20,000 bases of DNA from Mesostigma viride (GCA_009746045.1 RPFO01001286.1:1-20000), one strand, 5' to 3'. Positions 1-8,486 are shown, counted from the first letter of the stretch. Translations and numbers: made by a program. The notes: a model not told the origin generated them from the letters alone.

Positions 1-190
1 GATCCTTAGAACAATTTTAGTCAGCCTACCATCAGGATGCGGCAAAAGCTCACCTTTTTTTTCGTTGTGCGGCGAAAGCAGACCGATTTCCTTGTAAACT
101 TCCGGCACCAGGCAGGTATCAACGTAGGATTTTATAATCCAGCAGGTAGCATGCAAACGTCGAAACGATATGGCAGCTCGTATCAGCTAT

Positions 191-212
191 GGGGTCTCTC
201 TGCGGCTGCGCT
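191..212 (+). repeat. Degenerate copy of the CTGCAG palindrome
   Basis: The left half, GGGGTCTCTCTGC, is identical to the intact copies further right, but the right half has drifted (GGCTGCGCTT instead of AGCTAGACCC). The palindrome is therefore lost. It is the most leftward member of the family seen in the window. Confidence 0.55.
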
Positions 213-520
213 TCTTTTTCGATGGGCGATGGGACGGTCGCAATTCGCAAAACGGACGCGGCGTCACAGGGCTCGAACGGTATTGAAAAAATTGGAAACG
301 TGGCATCCTCGTTCCCCCACGGAACTGAAAACTGGAAGCGCGGCGCTGGTGCAAAAGCTCGATCCCATCTTTTGGAACCAAGCTAGCGGATTGGACGACA
401 TCCAATATGCCGTCACCCGTGCTTGTGGCCGCAGGTATAAAAAGAGACGACCTCCAGCCCATTTACCTGGGAACATTCGGATGTTTGGCTGACATCGTTA
501 CATGCGTCAATGTACAATGA

Positions 521-548
521 GGTTCTGGGTTCGATTCCTGGTGTGGTC
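521..548 (+). other. tRNA-like T-arm / Pol III B-box
   Basis: GGTTCGATTCC at 528-538 matches the Pol III B-box consensus GGTTCRANNCC exactly. The bases on either side can form the five-pair T-stem with two G-T pairs, and a seven-base acceptor-like strand ending in A follows. No matching 5' acceptor strand or A-box is visible about 70 bases upstream, so this is not called a tRNA gene. A tRNA-derived SINE fragment is more likely. Confidence 0.35.
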
Positions 549-600
549 ATGGAAATAAATTTTTTTCTGCACATCTACTGAAATCAGTCATAGCACCAAA

Positions 601-622
601 CAATCACGCTGCAGCGAGACGC
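601..622 (+). repeat. Degenerate copy of the CTGCAG palindrome
   Basis: GCTGCAGCGAGAC matches the right half of the family. The left half is not conserved. It is read as a decayed copy. Confidence 0.45.
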
Positions 623-659
623 TATAGCCCTGGAGCCCGCTGATAAACCTGACATCCGG

Positions 660-900
660 TACGTCTTACTATCATAGATTGCCGAACTATATAATAATAA
701 TAGTCTATACCACTTTTCTTGTAAATGATTTACTAAATAATGATTCTATATACTTTAACAATCCCATATTATTAAAGTTTGTGGAATTTACCAATTAACC
801 ATGCTATTCACAATATATTATAAAATTGCAAAATATACTGTAATTATATATATTTTCTGATAAACAATTTTATCAATGCTACTGTGTTATTTTTGTTATT
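660..900. other. AT-rich island
   Basis: About 240 bases of strongly A+T-rich sequence with runs of TATA, TAATAATAATA and TATATATA. It contrasts with the GC-rich exons that follow. No gene or repeat unit is recognised. It could be promoter-distal spacer or part of an element's subterminal region. Confidence 0.5.
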
Positions 901-991
901 CTCGCCATGCAGGTATCTGAGTGTTCTGGGAGAACTAATAAGAGAATGAGCCGCGAAGGTGAGGAAAACCTGAAATCTTTTCGTCCTTATT

Positions 992-1249
992 GGGGTCTCT
1001 CTGCAGCTAGACCATTTATAACACAAGCAATAGCTTAAATTCAAGGGTCTCGCTGCAGCTAGACCCTCTTTATGGTTGCTATAAAATTAATGAATCAGAA
1101 GTCTGTGATTTAACAATCGCACGCCGCAATGAAGGGTCTAGCTGCAGCGAGACCCCAATCTTGGTCGGGGTATGCTAAGTTCACCACATCAGGTAATCTT
1201 TTCGTCTAACGGAAAAAGCCCCTCTAAGGGTCTAGCTGCAGCTAGACCC
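992..1249. repeat. Cluster of four CTGCAG palindromes
   Basis: Copies lie at 992-1013, 1045-1066, 1134-1155 and 1228-1249. Each is GGGTCT, ten bases with CTGCAG in the middle, then AGACCC. The last copy is a perfect 22-bp palindrome, and the others differ at one or two arm positions (TCT, TCG or TAG before CTGCAG). The copies at 1134 and 1228 share a longer flank, with GACCCCAATC on the right. The cluster ends 15 bases before the likely ATG of the transposase-like gene. It could be transposase-binding subterminal repeats, promoter operators or hairpins; the sequence does not decide which. Confidence 0.85.
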
Positions 1250-1264
1250 CAATCGTGGTAAAAA

Positions 1265-2823
1265 ATGATACACTTTCGAACTTTGTCTGTAATTGTCGCT
1301 TTTCCCAACGATACTCGATTTGCATGGATTTCGTTGTGCCGGTCGTCATGGCATGCAGCACGCGAACGGGTGGGAGTTTTCGCCCTTGCGTCCGGTCGTC
1401 CAGGATTCAGTGCAATTAAGTTGAACACCGGGACGAAGCAGTCAACTGGCGCAAAAAGGGTTTTCGGAGATGAGAACCAGAATCCAGCGCAGCCTGAAGC
1501 CAAGGAAGTCAAGCGGCCGGGAGAATACTCGAAATCAAAGAGGGTTATTGGGGAATATTTCGCTGACCAGGCGTTTGAAGCGGCTCAGGCGATGACAAAA
1601 CCCGAGGGGCGGGGGCCGGCTTTCGACCAGATGATTGCTGGCTTTAACTCTAGGGCCGCTGAACTAGGTCACGGGAAGTATCATGAGGAGGCGAAAAAGC
1701 TTTACAATCAGGAGCGGATGGCAGAACTGAACAGGTTCTGGGTGGCTCGGATTAACGGCTTTTTTGATGGTCTGACCAAAAGCGACGCAGACAGAGACGT
1801 CAGGATGGTGCTGATGTCCACGCTTTACTGTGGTGACGACTTGGAGAAGGAGTTTTCGGCCGCGGAGTTGGAGAACCTGACGGGGATGGACGCCAAGAAG
1901 ATTCGCGGAATTCGCGCGATACGAAGGCAGCAGAAGTTGGACTACCTCAGACACGCGCAGGCTCGCAAGGGGCGCCCTTTGCCGCAATTCGTGATTGACG
2001 CGATAGTGGACGCGTGGATGCACGATGATGAGTCGCGCGCCTCCTCCCAGATGAAGGATGTCAAGCGCACTTACAGCAGGGAGGGTCGTGGCAATCACGG
2101 GGTGCTCGTCGCCGTTGAGGGAGCGCGCTATTACATGACCTCCAAGGAGGACATGTACAATCACTTTCTCGAAAAGCATGCGTACTGGAACAAAAGGAGT
2201 AACCAGTATGATAAGGACGTGGGCATTCACGTGGGCTACACGACCTTCTGCAAATACGCGCCCGATTGCATCAAGGGCAAGTGGAAGGAGAGGAACCTGT
2301 GCGCGTGTGAGAAGCACGTCACCATGCAGTCGGCCATGGGGGCGTGGACCAAGCACTCCAATGCGAACCACGGCAAGAACTGCAAGTGTGGCGCGGAGTG
2401 TGCGGGATGCTCCAAGTACAGAGAGCCGGACGGTACTTGCGGAATGTGGAAAGCCATTCACTCGACGGACTGGATCAAGCACTTTCACTGCCCGGTGTCC
2501 GCCGAGACTGACGGCAGGGATAACGGGCTGCGTGAAGGGGGCGGAATGGGCGGGGGATGGAAGAGGGGGAGGGGGAAGATGAATGGCGGGGACGGGACCT
2601 GGAAGACCTCGACATTTCTGAGAGGCTGGTGGAGGACGAAGATGGGGTGCCGAGGACGGAGAGGGTTCACCGCATACTGAAGATGGCGTGTGTGGAGGGG
2701 TTCTGTCCTGAGGAATCATGCGGCATCCATAATAACTGGGTGCAGTGTGATCGGGACAAGAATTCCACGGAGATTCTGAATTGGTTCAAGTTCGAGATGG
2801 TGGAGCAGACTGTGACCCGACGG
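1265..2823 (+). CDS. Transposase-like protein, exon 1 (Cys/His-rich N-terminal region; one frame change)
   Basis: An open frame from ATG 1265 continues to about 2540, and the homologous-looking frame then resumes from about 2557 in another frame up to the donor GT at 2824. The protein is helical and basic at first. It then has a Cys/His cluster with motif NLCACEKHVTM (2293-2325), C-K-C-x3-C-x2-C and HFHCP, then FCPEESCGIHNNWVQCD, consistent with zinc binding. Clusters of this type precede the catalytic core in a eukaryotic transposase-like family that I recognise by pattern but cannot name securely. The frame change falls in a G-rich tract (2530-2585), so it may be an indel, an assembly error or an unseen short intron. 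The true start could be a later Met, because the first 60 residues look atypical. The strand assignment is firm; the function is inferred. Confidence 0.6.
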
Positions 2824-2984
2824 GTGAATGTGAGTTGGTTTCGATTTTATTTCTCCGTTAATATGTTGTTGACTTTTTTTTTTGTGACCTATAGCTGCAG
2901 CGAGACCCTTTGTGAGTTGCAGTTATCTTATCGAAATGCGATTTTATTGCAAATCGAAACTGTCTGCGGACCTTTGCGAAACAG
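2824..2984 (+). other. Intron 1 of the transposase-like gene
   Basis: The donor GTGAAT follows an in-frame CGG codon (phase 0), and the acceptor is ACAG at 2981-2984. Removing 161 bases joins two open frames in phase. The intron is T-rich and contains one copy of the CTGCAG palindrome (2887-2908). Confidence 0.6.
2887..2908 (+). repeat. CTGCAG palindrome copy in intron 1
   Basis: ACCTATAGCTGCAGCGAGACCC has an intact right half and a drifted left half (TATAG). It lies inside the predicted intron, so it does not enter the protein. Confidence 0.7.
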
Positions 2985-3761
2985 GGCGAGACCGATGGCA
3001 GGGCGGCGAAGAAGGTGAAGCGGCCCGAGCAAGTCCAAATGAGGTCCACCCCAGCTGAGCTGCGGGACGAGATTCTTAAGATGTGGGACAAGTTCACCGT
3101 GCACTGCTTTACGGCCTGGTCGCAGGCGGATACAATCAAGGATCGGGAGAAGAATCTGAGAGAGGGGGACGTGCTCGTGCACGGCGACTGGGCCGAGAAC
3201 TACGAGAACAGCAGCTACGTCCAACTGCAGTCGCAGTACTTCCACAAGCGCAGCCACATCCTGATGCCCATGATCGTGCGTTATCGGCTCAACGGCGAGC
3301 TGGAAAAGCGCGTCTTCTTTTTCCTGGGGGATTCCAGTATCAAGCGGGGCGAGCGCGCACTCGTATACGCTCTTCGCAAGATTCTGGAAACCCTGCGGGT
3401 AGAAGTAGGGGTAGAGGTGCGAAACCTGTACATGTGCTCGGACAACTGCGCGGTGCAGTTTAAGTCCAGGTACGTGATTAACCAGATTAACGGTCTGCTC
3501 ATGGGGGATCCCGACCTGCAGGCCTTTGAGTTCCACTACATGGGGGAGCAGCATGGGAAGGGGGAGGTGGATGGTCAAGGAGCGAAGTGCAAGTGCGTCT
3601 TGAGGGAAATGCAGAGGATTCCCGAAAACCAGCACATACTTGAGACCCACCAGCTAGTCGCCTACTTGAACCAGAACTGGCAGGGCGGCAAGACATCGAG
3701 CAGGGAGTCGGCCCGCGCGCGGGCCGAGAACGTCACTCGCCACTTCTTCCTTTTACCCCCG
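2985..3761 (+). CDS. Transposase-like protein, exon 2 (catalytic core)
   Basis: This exon carries the most diagnostic part. HGDWAENY has its Asp codon at 3186, CSDNCAVQFKS has its Asp at 3441, and HGKGEVDG has its Glu at 3564 and Asp at 3570. The spacing of an acidic residue on a first strand, a second after a hydrophobic strand (LYMCSD), and a third at the start of a helix fits an RNase-H-fold DDE/D transposase core. The GKGxxDG signature with the preceding SD(N/G) motif is shared with uncharacterised transposase-like proteins found in many eukaryotes (established pattern, recalled without a search). The exon is open throughout with GC-rich codons. It ends at a donor GT at 3762 after CCC CCG. 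The acidic residues are seen in the sequence; cut-and-paste activity is inference. Confidence 0.7.
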
Positions 3762-3833
3762 GTACGGAATTTGTGTTATTTCAGGTTTTAAGACGTCAAC
3801 TGCCGCTGTTCTATAAAAATTCAAACCCAATAA

Positions 3834-3855
3834 AGGTATCTCTGCAGAGAGACCC
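3834..3855 (+). repeat. CTGCAG palindrome copy in intron 2
   Basis: GGTATCTCTGCAGAGAGACC forms its own near-perfect palindrome with arms TCTCTGCAGAGA. It is a variant in which both arms carry the TCTCT form. It lies in the predicted second intron. Confidence 0.7.
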
Positions 3856-3918
3856 TATATACTGTCATGGGTTGCTTTTCTTTTAGGTATGAAATTTCGC
3901 TTGTTCTATCGGTATGAA

Positions 3919-4172
3919 GGGGTCTCTCTGCAGCTATACCCTGTGTCGAATTTCGATCACTTGATATCTTGTCGTACGTTGTTATTATGATTCGAATGGG
4001 GTCTCTCTGCAGCTATACCCTGTGTCGAATTTCGATCACTTAATATCTTGTCGTACGTTGTTATTATGATTCGAATGGGGTCTCTCTGCAGCTATACCCT
4101 GTGTCGAATTTTGATCACTTGATGTCTTGTCGTTATTTTTTTTTTGTAAGGGGTCTCTCTGCAGCTATACCC
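3919..4172 (+). repeat. 79-bp tandem repeat headed by the palindrome (intron 2)
   Basis: Two full 79-bp units (3919-3997 and 3998-4076) differ at about one base (CTTGATATC versus CTTAATATC). They are followed by a 73-base diverged unit (4077-4149) and by the head of a fourth unit (4150-4172). Every unit starts with GGGGTCTCTCTGCAG followed by CTATACCC. The third unit loses the TACGTTG segment and gains a T run. The array is entirely within the predicted intron, which suggests local amplification by unequal exchange or slippage. Confidence 0.9.
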
Positions 4173-4243
4173 TGTTTTATTGATTTTTGGTCAATTTTGC
4201 TAACTTGAACGGTATTCTTTTTGCCCTAACTATTTGATGACAG

Positions 4244-4989
4244 GACGTCGAGTCCGGCCGACGCGCGGAGGTGAGGAGGTGCCTGGCATCAAGAAGGCGC
4301 ATTGGTGGCGACTGGACAAGTCCGACCCTGGCCTTTTGATGATTAGGCGCTATTCCTGCTACTGTCCGCCCTGTTTGGCTGGGCGGTTTGAGGGATGTCT
4401 AAGCGAGTGGTCGTTTATCATCGAGTTCAATGATGCAGGAAGCTCGATGAAAACTGTCCGTTTGCTGCCACCGAGCCAGCCCAACCCTCCGGTTCGCATG
4501 GTGACGCGGGGGGAGCAGCTGAAGGACAAGCGGGAGGCGATGGGCCGGCAGATGAGACTCCACGACTATGTGGCAGTTCCATCGGACAAGGACACGGATC
4601 ACGATCCCATCCACCCGTTCTGGTTGGCTGAGGTTGTAAGCGAAGCCGGGCCGATCGTGTTAGACGAAAACTTCGAGAGGTGGGTCGAGGGCCGGAACGG
4701 ACGGGAGAAGGAGCTGTTCCTCGCCGGGAACGGCATTCTTCCCGTTCGGATTTGGAAGCGGGATAAGCATGACCCCCTGCATTTCACGCTCAACGTTGAG
4801 GATTGGCCACCGTCACGCCAGCCCGAGCTTGTGAATTGCTATCTCTGCGTCGCTCCGGCTCTCCGGCTAGAAGCACGCGTGCGCAGCGACGGAATGTGTG
4901 CCGACATCAGGATGAGCAAGGAGCTCGACAAGTGGCTTACTGCGCTGGTGATCAAGGATGAAGCCCCGGAGGGGCCGGCACCGACTTAA
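4244..4989 (+). CDS. Transposase-like protein, exon 3 (C-terminal region)
   Basis: An open frame to TAA at 4987-4989 follows the acceptor-like TTGATGACAG. It begins with a basic stretch, then has YSCYCPPCLAGRFEGC, another Cys cluster, a HDYVAVPSDKD segment, and PFWLAEVV, which resembles a small beta-barrel reader-like domain. The 4244 acceptor leaves the frame one base out of phase with exon 2 if the 3762 donor is used. An acceptor at 4276 or 4279 would keep phase, so the exact border is uncertain. A TGTAA, the usual chlorophyte polyadenylation signal, lies at 5073-5077, about 85 bases past the stop. I cannot name a function for this part alone. Confidence 0.55.
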
Positions 4990-5000
4990 ACAAGAAATTG

Positions 5001-5022
5001 GGGTCTCGCTGCGGGTAGACGA
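5001..5022 (+). repeat. CTGCAG palindrome family, degenerate copy after the stop codon
   Basis: GGGTCTCGCTGCGGGTAGAC keeps the left half but has CTGCGG at the centre. It starts 11 bases after the stop codon of the transposase-like gene, preceded by ATTGG as at 988-992. With the cluster upstream it brackets the gene. Confidence 0.7.
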
Positions 5023-5280
5023 CGCCCTAGTTTCGGCTCGTATTATATCTTTAGAGTGGGGCTTCAGTAGGGTGTAAAAAGGTGGCCGCATATATTGTAT
5101 ATATTTTTCGAGATCTTTCTGAGGTCAAGTTTAAGGGTAGTTGATAATTTTTTGCGGCCTTCAATTAACAGTTATTTTTTACTGCAACATAATTTTATGC
5201 TGTATATTTAAATAATGATAAGGATTTCGATATTTTTTTGCACAATCTATTCGACATTTGTTTCTGCATGTCGAGAATTT

Positions 5281-5487
5281 ATTGCTCCACCCCCACAAAA
5301 AAAATCGTTCCGGAACTGTTCGAAGCGAATAGCACTGACAGGATTCGAACCCGGGTCCACCTTAATGTTCGGAGTGAGGTAGGCCAGCCATCATGTTCCG
5401 CACTCAAATCTGGCTCGGGTCCGATCCCTCCCATTGCTCTTCGCTTCGAACAGCTCCGGAACAAGTTAGGTGTGGGGTTGGAGCAAT
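5281..5487. mobile_element. 207-bp foldback element with opposed B-boxes
   Basis: The left arm begins ATTGCTCCACCCCCACA, and the reverse complement of the right arm begins ATTGCTCCAACCCCACA. Similarity continues through TTCCGGA(A/G)CTGTTCGAAGCGAA and nearly to the centre, so the whole unit can fold on itself. The left arm holds GGATTCGAACC (5341-5351), a perfect Pol III B-box on the - strand. The right arm holds GGTCCGATCCC (5418-5428), a one-mismatch B-box on the + strand. No clear target duplication is visible. Best reading: a MITE or foldback element formed from two tRNA-derived halves. Confidence 0.75.
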
Positions 5488-5707
5488 AAATACTTATTTG
5501 CCGGGCGCAGTTGTCATTCCGCCTAGTACAATTGCGTCACTAGTACAATTTTTGTCTGGGTACGGTACGAACCAATAACGCAATATTTAGTATCTAATCG
5601 CCGCTGCTCTTGCTGAATTTTATCCGGAAGCTGAAAAAGGTGTCCGGTGAAGCGAATACTAGTGACTGGTGGTCGTGCCCTTCCATTACTCCTTATCGAC
5701 AAATTTT

Positions 5708-5731
5708 GGGTTCTACCTGCAGTTATAACCC
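5708..5731 (+). repeat. Distant palindrome-family member
   Basis: GGGTTCTACCTGCAGTTATA then ACCC keeps the GGGT...CTGCAG...ACCC design over 24 bases but with changed arms. It is the rightmost copy seen; none was found between here and 20000. Confidence 0.45.
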
Positions 5732-5811
5732 TTGCGCGTCTGGCTGTCGGGGTCACCAATTTCCTGTCGATTGCAAGCAGCCAACCTTGCCGAAATTTAA
5801 CACTGTCACAA

Positions 5812-6249
5812 ATGGAGCAGAGCAATATTTTCGGTTCTCAGCATACCTATGTGATGGTCGACAAAAATGAGCACGCTGCAAACATCAGAATTGATGTAGA
5901 GTTGCTCGGACCTTCTGCACAGTGGGGTGCAGGTGTCATTGCGTTCGGCAATGGCATGATCGATCTGGTGCCACCCGATTCAGATTTGAACCCTGCTTAC
6001 CAATGCGTGCCTGACAATCAGGCGAGAGTGGTGGTGGAGAGCACGGAAATTCCGGGCTCTCCCAATGTATCAATGATGCGCCTGAGGGCCGAGGCCCAGC
6101 AGGAGTTCCTGGCTGCTGCGGAGAACGGCGGGGCCAAGTGGAACACCAAAATGTATACAGGCGAGCCTCCCAACTACAGGGGAGACCAGTACCAGGGAGT
6201 GTACTCCTTCGGCGATTTTGACATCGACGGATGGGGCACCTTTTTCTAG
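5812..6249 (+). CDS. Hypothetical protein, 145 residues
   Basis: The frame starts MEQSNIFGSQHTY and ends DIDGWGTFF before TAG. The composition is protein-like (acidic, Asn/Gln/Gly-rich, no low-complexity runs). It includes an AGVIAFGNGMIDLVP stretch and a helical segment RLRAEAQQEFLAAAENGG. I chose ATG 5812 because the upstream part of the frame crosses a palindrome-family repeat and looks non-coding; an upstream exon cannot be excluded. There is no signal peptide or membrane segment. AATAAA occurs at 6338, 89 bases past the stop. I do not recognise the family. It may be an accessory ORF of the neighbouring element or the last exon of a host gene. Confidence 0.4.
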   Translation: MEQSNIFGSQHTYVMVDKNEHAANIRIDVELLGPSAQWGAGVIAFGNGMIDLVPPDSDLNPAYQCVPDNQARVVVESTEIPGSPNVSMMRLRAEAQQEFLAAAENGGAKWNTKMYTGEPPNYRGDQYQGVYSFGDFDIDGWGTFF

Positions 6250-6337
6250 GCGCAATGCCTAAGTTGTCAAATACTCCGACAATGTCAAAATTGCGAATGA
6301 TAAAATTACGGACATGTGCACATATATGTACTGATTC

Positions 6338-6343
6338 AATAAA
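6338..6343 (+). promoter_or_regulatory. AATAAA polyadenylation signal candidate
   Basis: AATAAA sits 89 bases after the stop of the 145-residue ORF, at the usual distance for a 3' UTR. It follows an AT-rich stretch. It could be chance. Confidence 0.3.
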
Positions 6344-6551
6344 AACTTTCGGCAATTTTGTTCCCGGCATTGATAATCAATAGCTGCTAGCAAGCCAAGG
6401 ACTTCAAAAGTGGCAATAGATCGATGTAGGTCGTCGATAAACTTGTCTAGTCGTCATATTTCGGTCGCAAAATTCGTGCGTGGCCTGCAGGCATCGGACA
6501 AAGTGCACGCAACAGCAGGAGTCGGTTGAGTTCGAAGCACGGCAGACACAA

Positions 6552-6629
6552 AATTTCGGCGCAAAGTCCGTCGGGCGAAAAATTCGCTCGGCTGCCAAAT
6601 TTTCGGCAAGAATTTCGGCGCAATGTCCG
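6552..6629 (+). repeat. Direct repeat pair, AATTTCGGCGCAA type
   Basis: AATTTCGGCGCAAAGTCCG at 6552-6570 recurs at 6611-6629 with one change (CAATGTCCG). Both lie just left of the integrase frame and may mark the left junction of the truncated Copia-like element. Confidence 0.6.
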
Positions 6630-7289
6630 GTTTTCGGACGATTGAAATTAGCGTTTTTTTCTTGCAAAAATCTACCCCATTCCGCGTGGGACCACCCCGT
6701 GCAGCCTCTGAAGCTGCCCAGTTAGCCAATGTCACTACCCCAGTAGTCACCCCACCTGTTGAGAATCCTGACAATGCCACTGCACCTCAGGCTGTCACCC
6801 TGAAACTGTTAGCATACCAGATGCACCGTGCATACGGGCATGAGGCCCAAGCCGAGGTAGAGGGGGCACACATGTTGGGGGCACCTTTATACAACGAGCT
6901 GAAGAATGTGCGTGCTCAGTGTCCTGCCTGCATCAAGATCAGGAATAAGTCGCGTAGGCGGCATGCCAAGACTCCACCCTTGGAGCGAGGGTACCTTGTG
7001 GGGGATGTCATGCACATGGAAGGGGGGGACACCTATTTCATAGTCAAGGATAGGTTCAGCACGGTCACCTACATTGAGCTGCTGCCCCACATGTTTGAGG
7101 CTGACCTGCACAGGGCTATCAAGATCAGCCTGGCTTTCTTTCATCCCGTAGTGGAGCTCATGCTAGACCAGCAGTTCCGCTGTGTGCAAGGTTTGCCGGG
7201 GATGGAGGCCGTGGTCATCGTGGGGCGTGAGGATCACGGGAATATGGGCATGATAGATCGCACTGTAGGCTATGTCAAGACTGTGGCCA
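6623..7289 (+). pseudogene. Copia-like integrase, N-terminal part (interrupted)
   Basis: The coding-like sequence starts at about 6710. A zinc-finger region reads MHRAYGH (from about 6821) followed by QCPACIKIRNKSRRR, the H-H-C-C arrangement of the GAG-pre-integrase/zinc domain. The integrase core then follows, with GDVMHMEGGDTYFIVKDRF holding the first Asp and a VELMLDQQF segment holding the second. HGNMGMIDRTVGYVK replaces the usual N-G-x-x-E-R motif, so the third acidic residue would be Asp. The frame is cut at 7289 by the insertion. The downstream remainder at 10768 (AKRQDNPHGKSYAVKT) continues the protein naturally, which shows the two parts were once joined. No gag or 5' LTR is visible to the left, so the element is 5'-truncated or diverged there. 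Confidence 0.7.
7282..7289. repeat. Left target-site duplication candidate
   Basis: TGTGGCCA precedes the insertion, and TGAGCCA (10761-10767) follows it. They differ by one substitution and one deletion. The pair is consistent with a decayed 7-8 bp duplication, as made by hAT-type elements. Confidence 0.45.
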
Positions 7290-7304
7290 TTGCATTACCG
7301 AAAG
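7290..7304 (+). repeat. Left terminal inverted repeat
   Basis: TTGCATTACCGAAAG is the exact reverse complement of 10746-10760. With the flanking CA/TG the match extends to 17 bases. Confidence 0.8.
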
Positions 7305-8141
7305 AGGCAACATTCGTTTCCCTTGAAAATTCAAGTACAACGGACGGCGCGCAAATTTCAGCGTACGGACTGATCCAGGACCGGATCGACCAAACCCGAT
7401 CTGCCCAAATCTGCCCAAATCTTTCACTTCACGAGTCACTACCGGATCTGTACGGCACCTGCGGGCCGACTTCCTGATTCCGTGGACTCCGAGCATAGAA
7501 CATTTTTTTCTGAGACGGCAGGCTTAGTCTTTAAATTAGACCAACCTCGGGCAGTGTTCGATGGCATGGAAGCTCTTGCTGTCGTTTAAACGGCGCTGTC
7601 AATTAAGTCTGTTGGTTTTTAATTTTGACAGGACTCGCCCAGCATGTTTTCCGCATGTTTTTAGCTCCAGGAATTATAACAGCTGTAATATCACCAGTGG
7701 AATGCGGGAGGGGAGGTCGGGCTTAAGGAAAACTTTCTTTCGTTGTCATGCCACCATTCAAGCTCCGTGGTTACATGCACGACAGTGTAAGGCCCCTTCA
7801 AGAGAAGTTTCTGCGATCATAGACCGATAGTGCGCCACCGGTACTGGTAGAGAAATTTCATGCGTTTCTTGGAACGCCTATAGGCTTAATGACGGCTAGG
7901 CAAACGAGCTACTATCTCGCCCCGGCTAATCTATGAAACGTAAGTGTGCCGCCTTTCCCGTGCGCTTGCAAGTGTGGGGATCTCAGCGGGTCATTCGTTG
8001 TCACGTTTACGAAGCGTCTACCCATGTGTTCCATGGCAAACGCGGTGTGCCTGGCATCCGCAATGTGCTCTGAGCATGGGTGTGTTCGGCATTGGTCTCG
8101 GCCGCAGCTTGTCAGGCCCTGAGTCGCGATGCACGAAGCAC

Positions 8142-8142
8142 G

Positions 8143-8174
<32 letters not shown>

Positions 8175-8175
8175 A
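8142..8175 (+). repeat. (GT)n/(GC)n microsatellite
   Basis: About 34 bases of alternating purine-pyrimidine sequence, GT then GC then GT. It is a potential Z-DNA former within the insertion. There is no gene content. Confidence 0.9.
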
Positions 8176-8486
8176 TGACTCTTTGTGTCCGTAGCCAGTG
8201 TTGCCGCTTTAGTTCTGATGTATGACTTGCATCGCAGCACTTTGATATCAACACGGCTCACATTACCAGATTACTAGCAACACTGGTTACATGTTGCAAA
8301 CTGCATTGGTATACAGATAATATTACAAATGCAAATAATCTGTACATAATATACAAAAGAGATGTCAATAATCTGCATTGAAGAAGATGCAGGTGTTTGA
8401 CTGTGCATGGAGGCAAGAGCTGCTTGTTGATAGCAGCCACCGCCATGGGCTATGTTGTGTCGCTTTCACATATATTTGCCCATCGT

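Larger units (their letters stand above)
1..990. other. Left flank, no recognised gene
   Basis: An open frame runs at 37-492 on the + strand, but its translation is basic, low in recognisable motifs and overlaps open frames on the opposite strand, so I do not call it a gene. The stretch contains two degenerate copies of the CTGCAG-centred palindrome (191-212 and 601-622), a tRNA-like T-arm (521-548) and an AT-rich island (660-900). A remnant of the same transposable element that fills 1-5 kb is the simplest reading. Confidence 0.5.

Noticed and set aside
1664-2719. Long open frame on the - strand opposite exon 1
   Set aside because: Pro/His/Arg-rich shadow of the GC-rich coding strand. The Cys/His motifs and the continuation into exon 2 are on the + strand.
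3919-4172. CRISPR-like array
   Set aside because: The units are near-identical over the full 79 bases with no unique spacers, and the setting is a eukaryotic intron.
5281-5487. A pair of functional tRNA genes
   Set aside because: B-boxes are present, but no A-box, anticodon arm or paired acceptor stem can be built for either strand.
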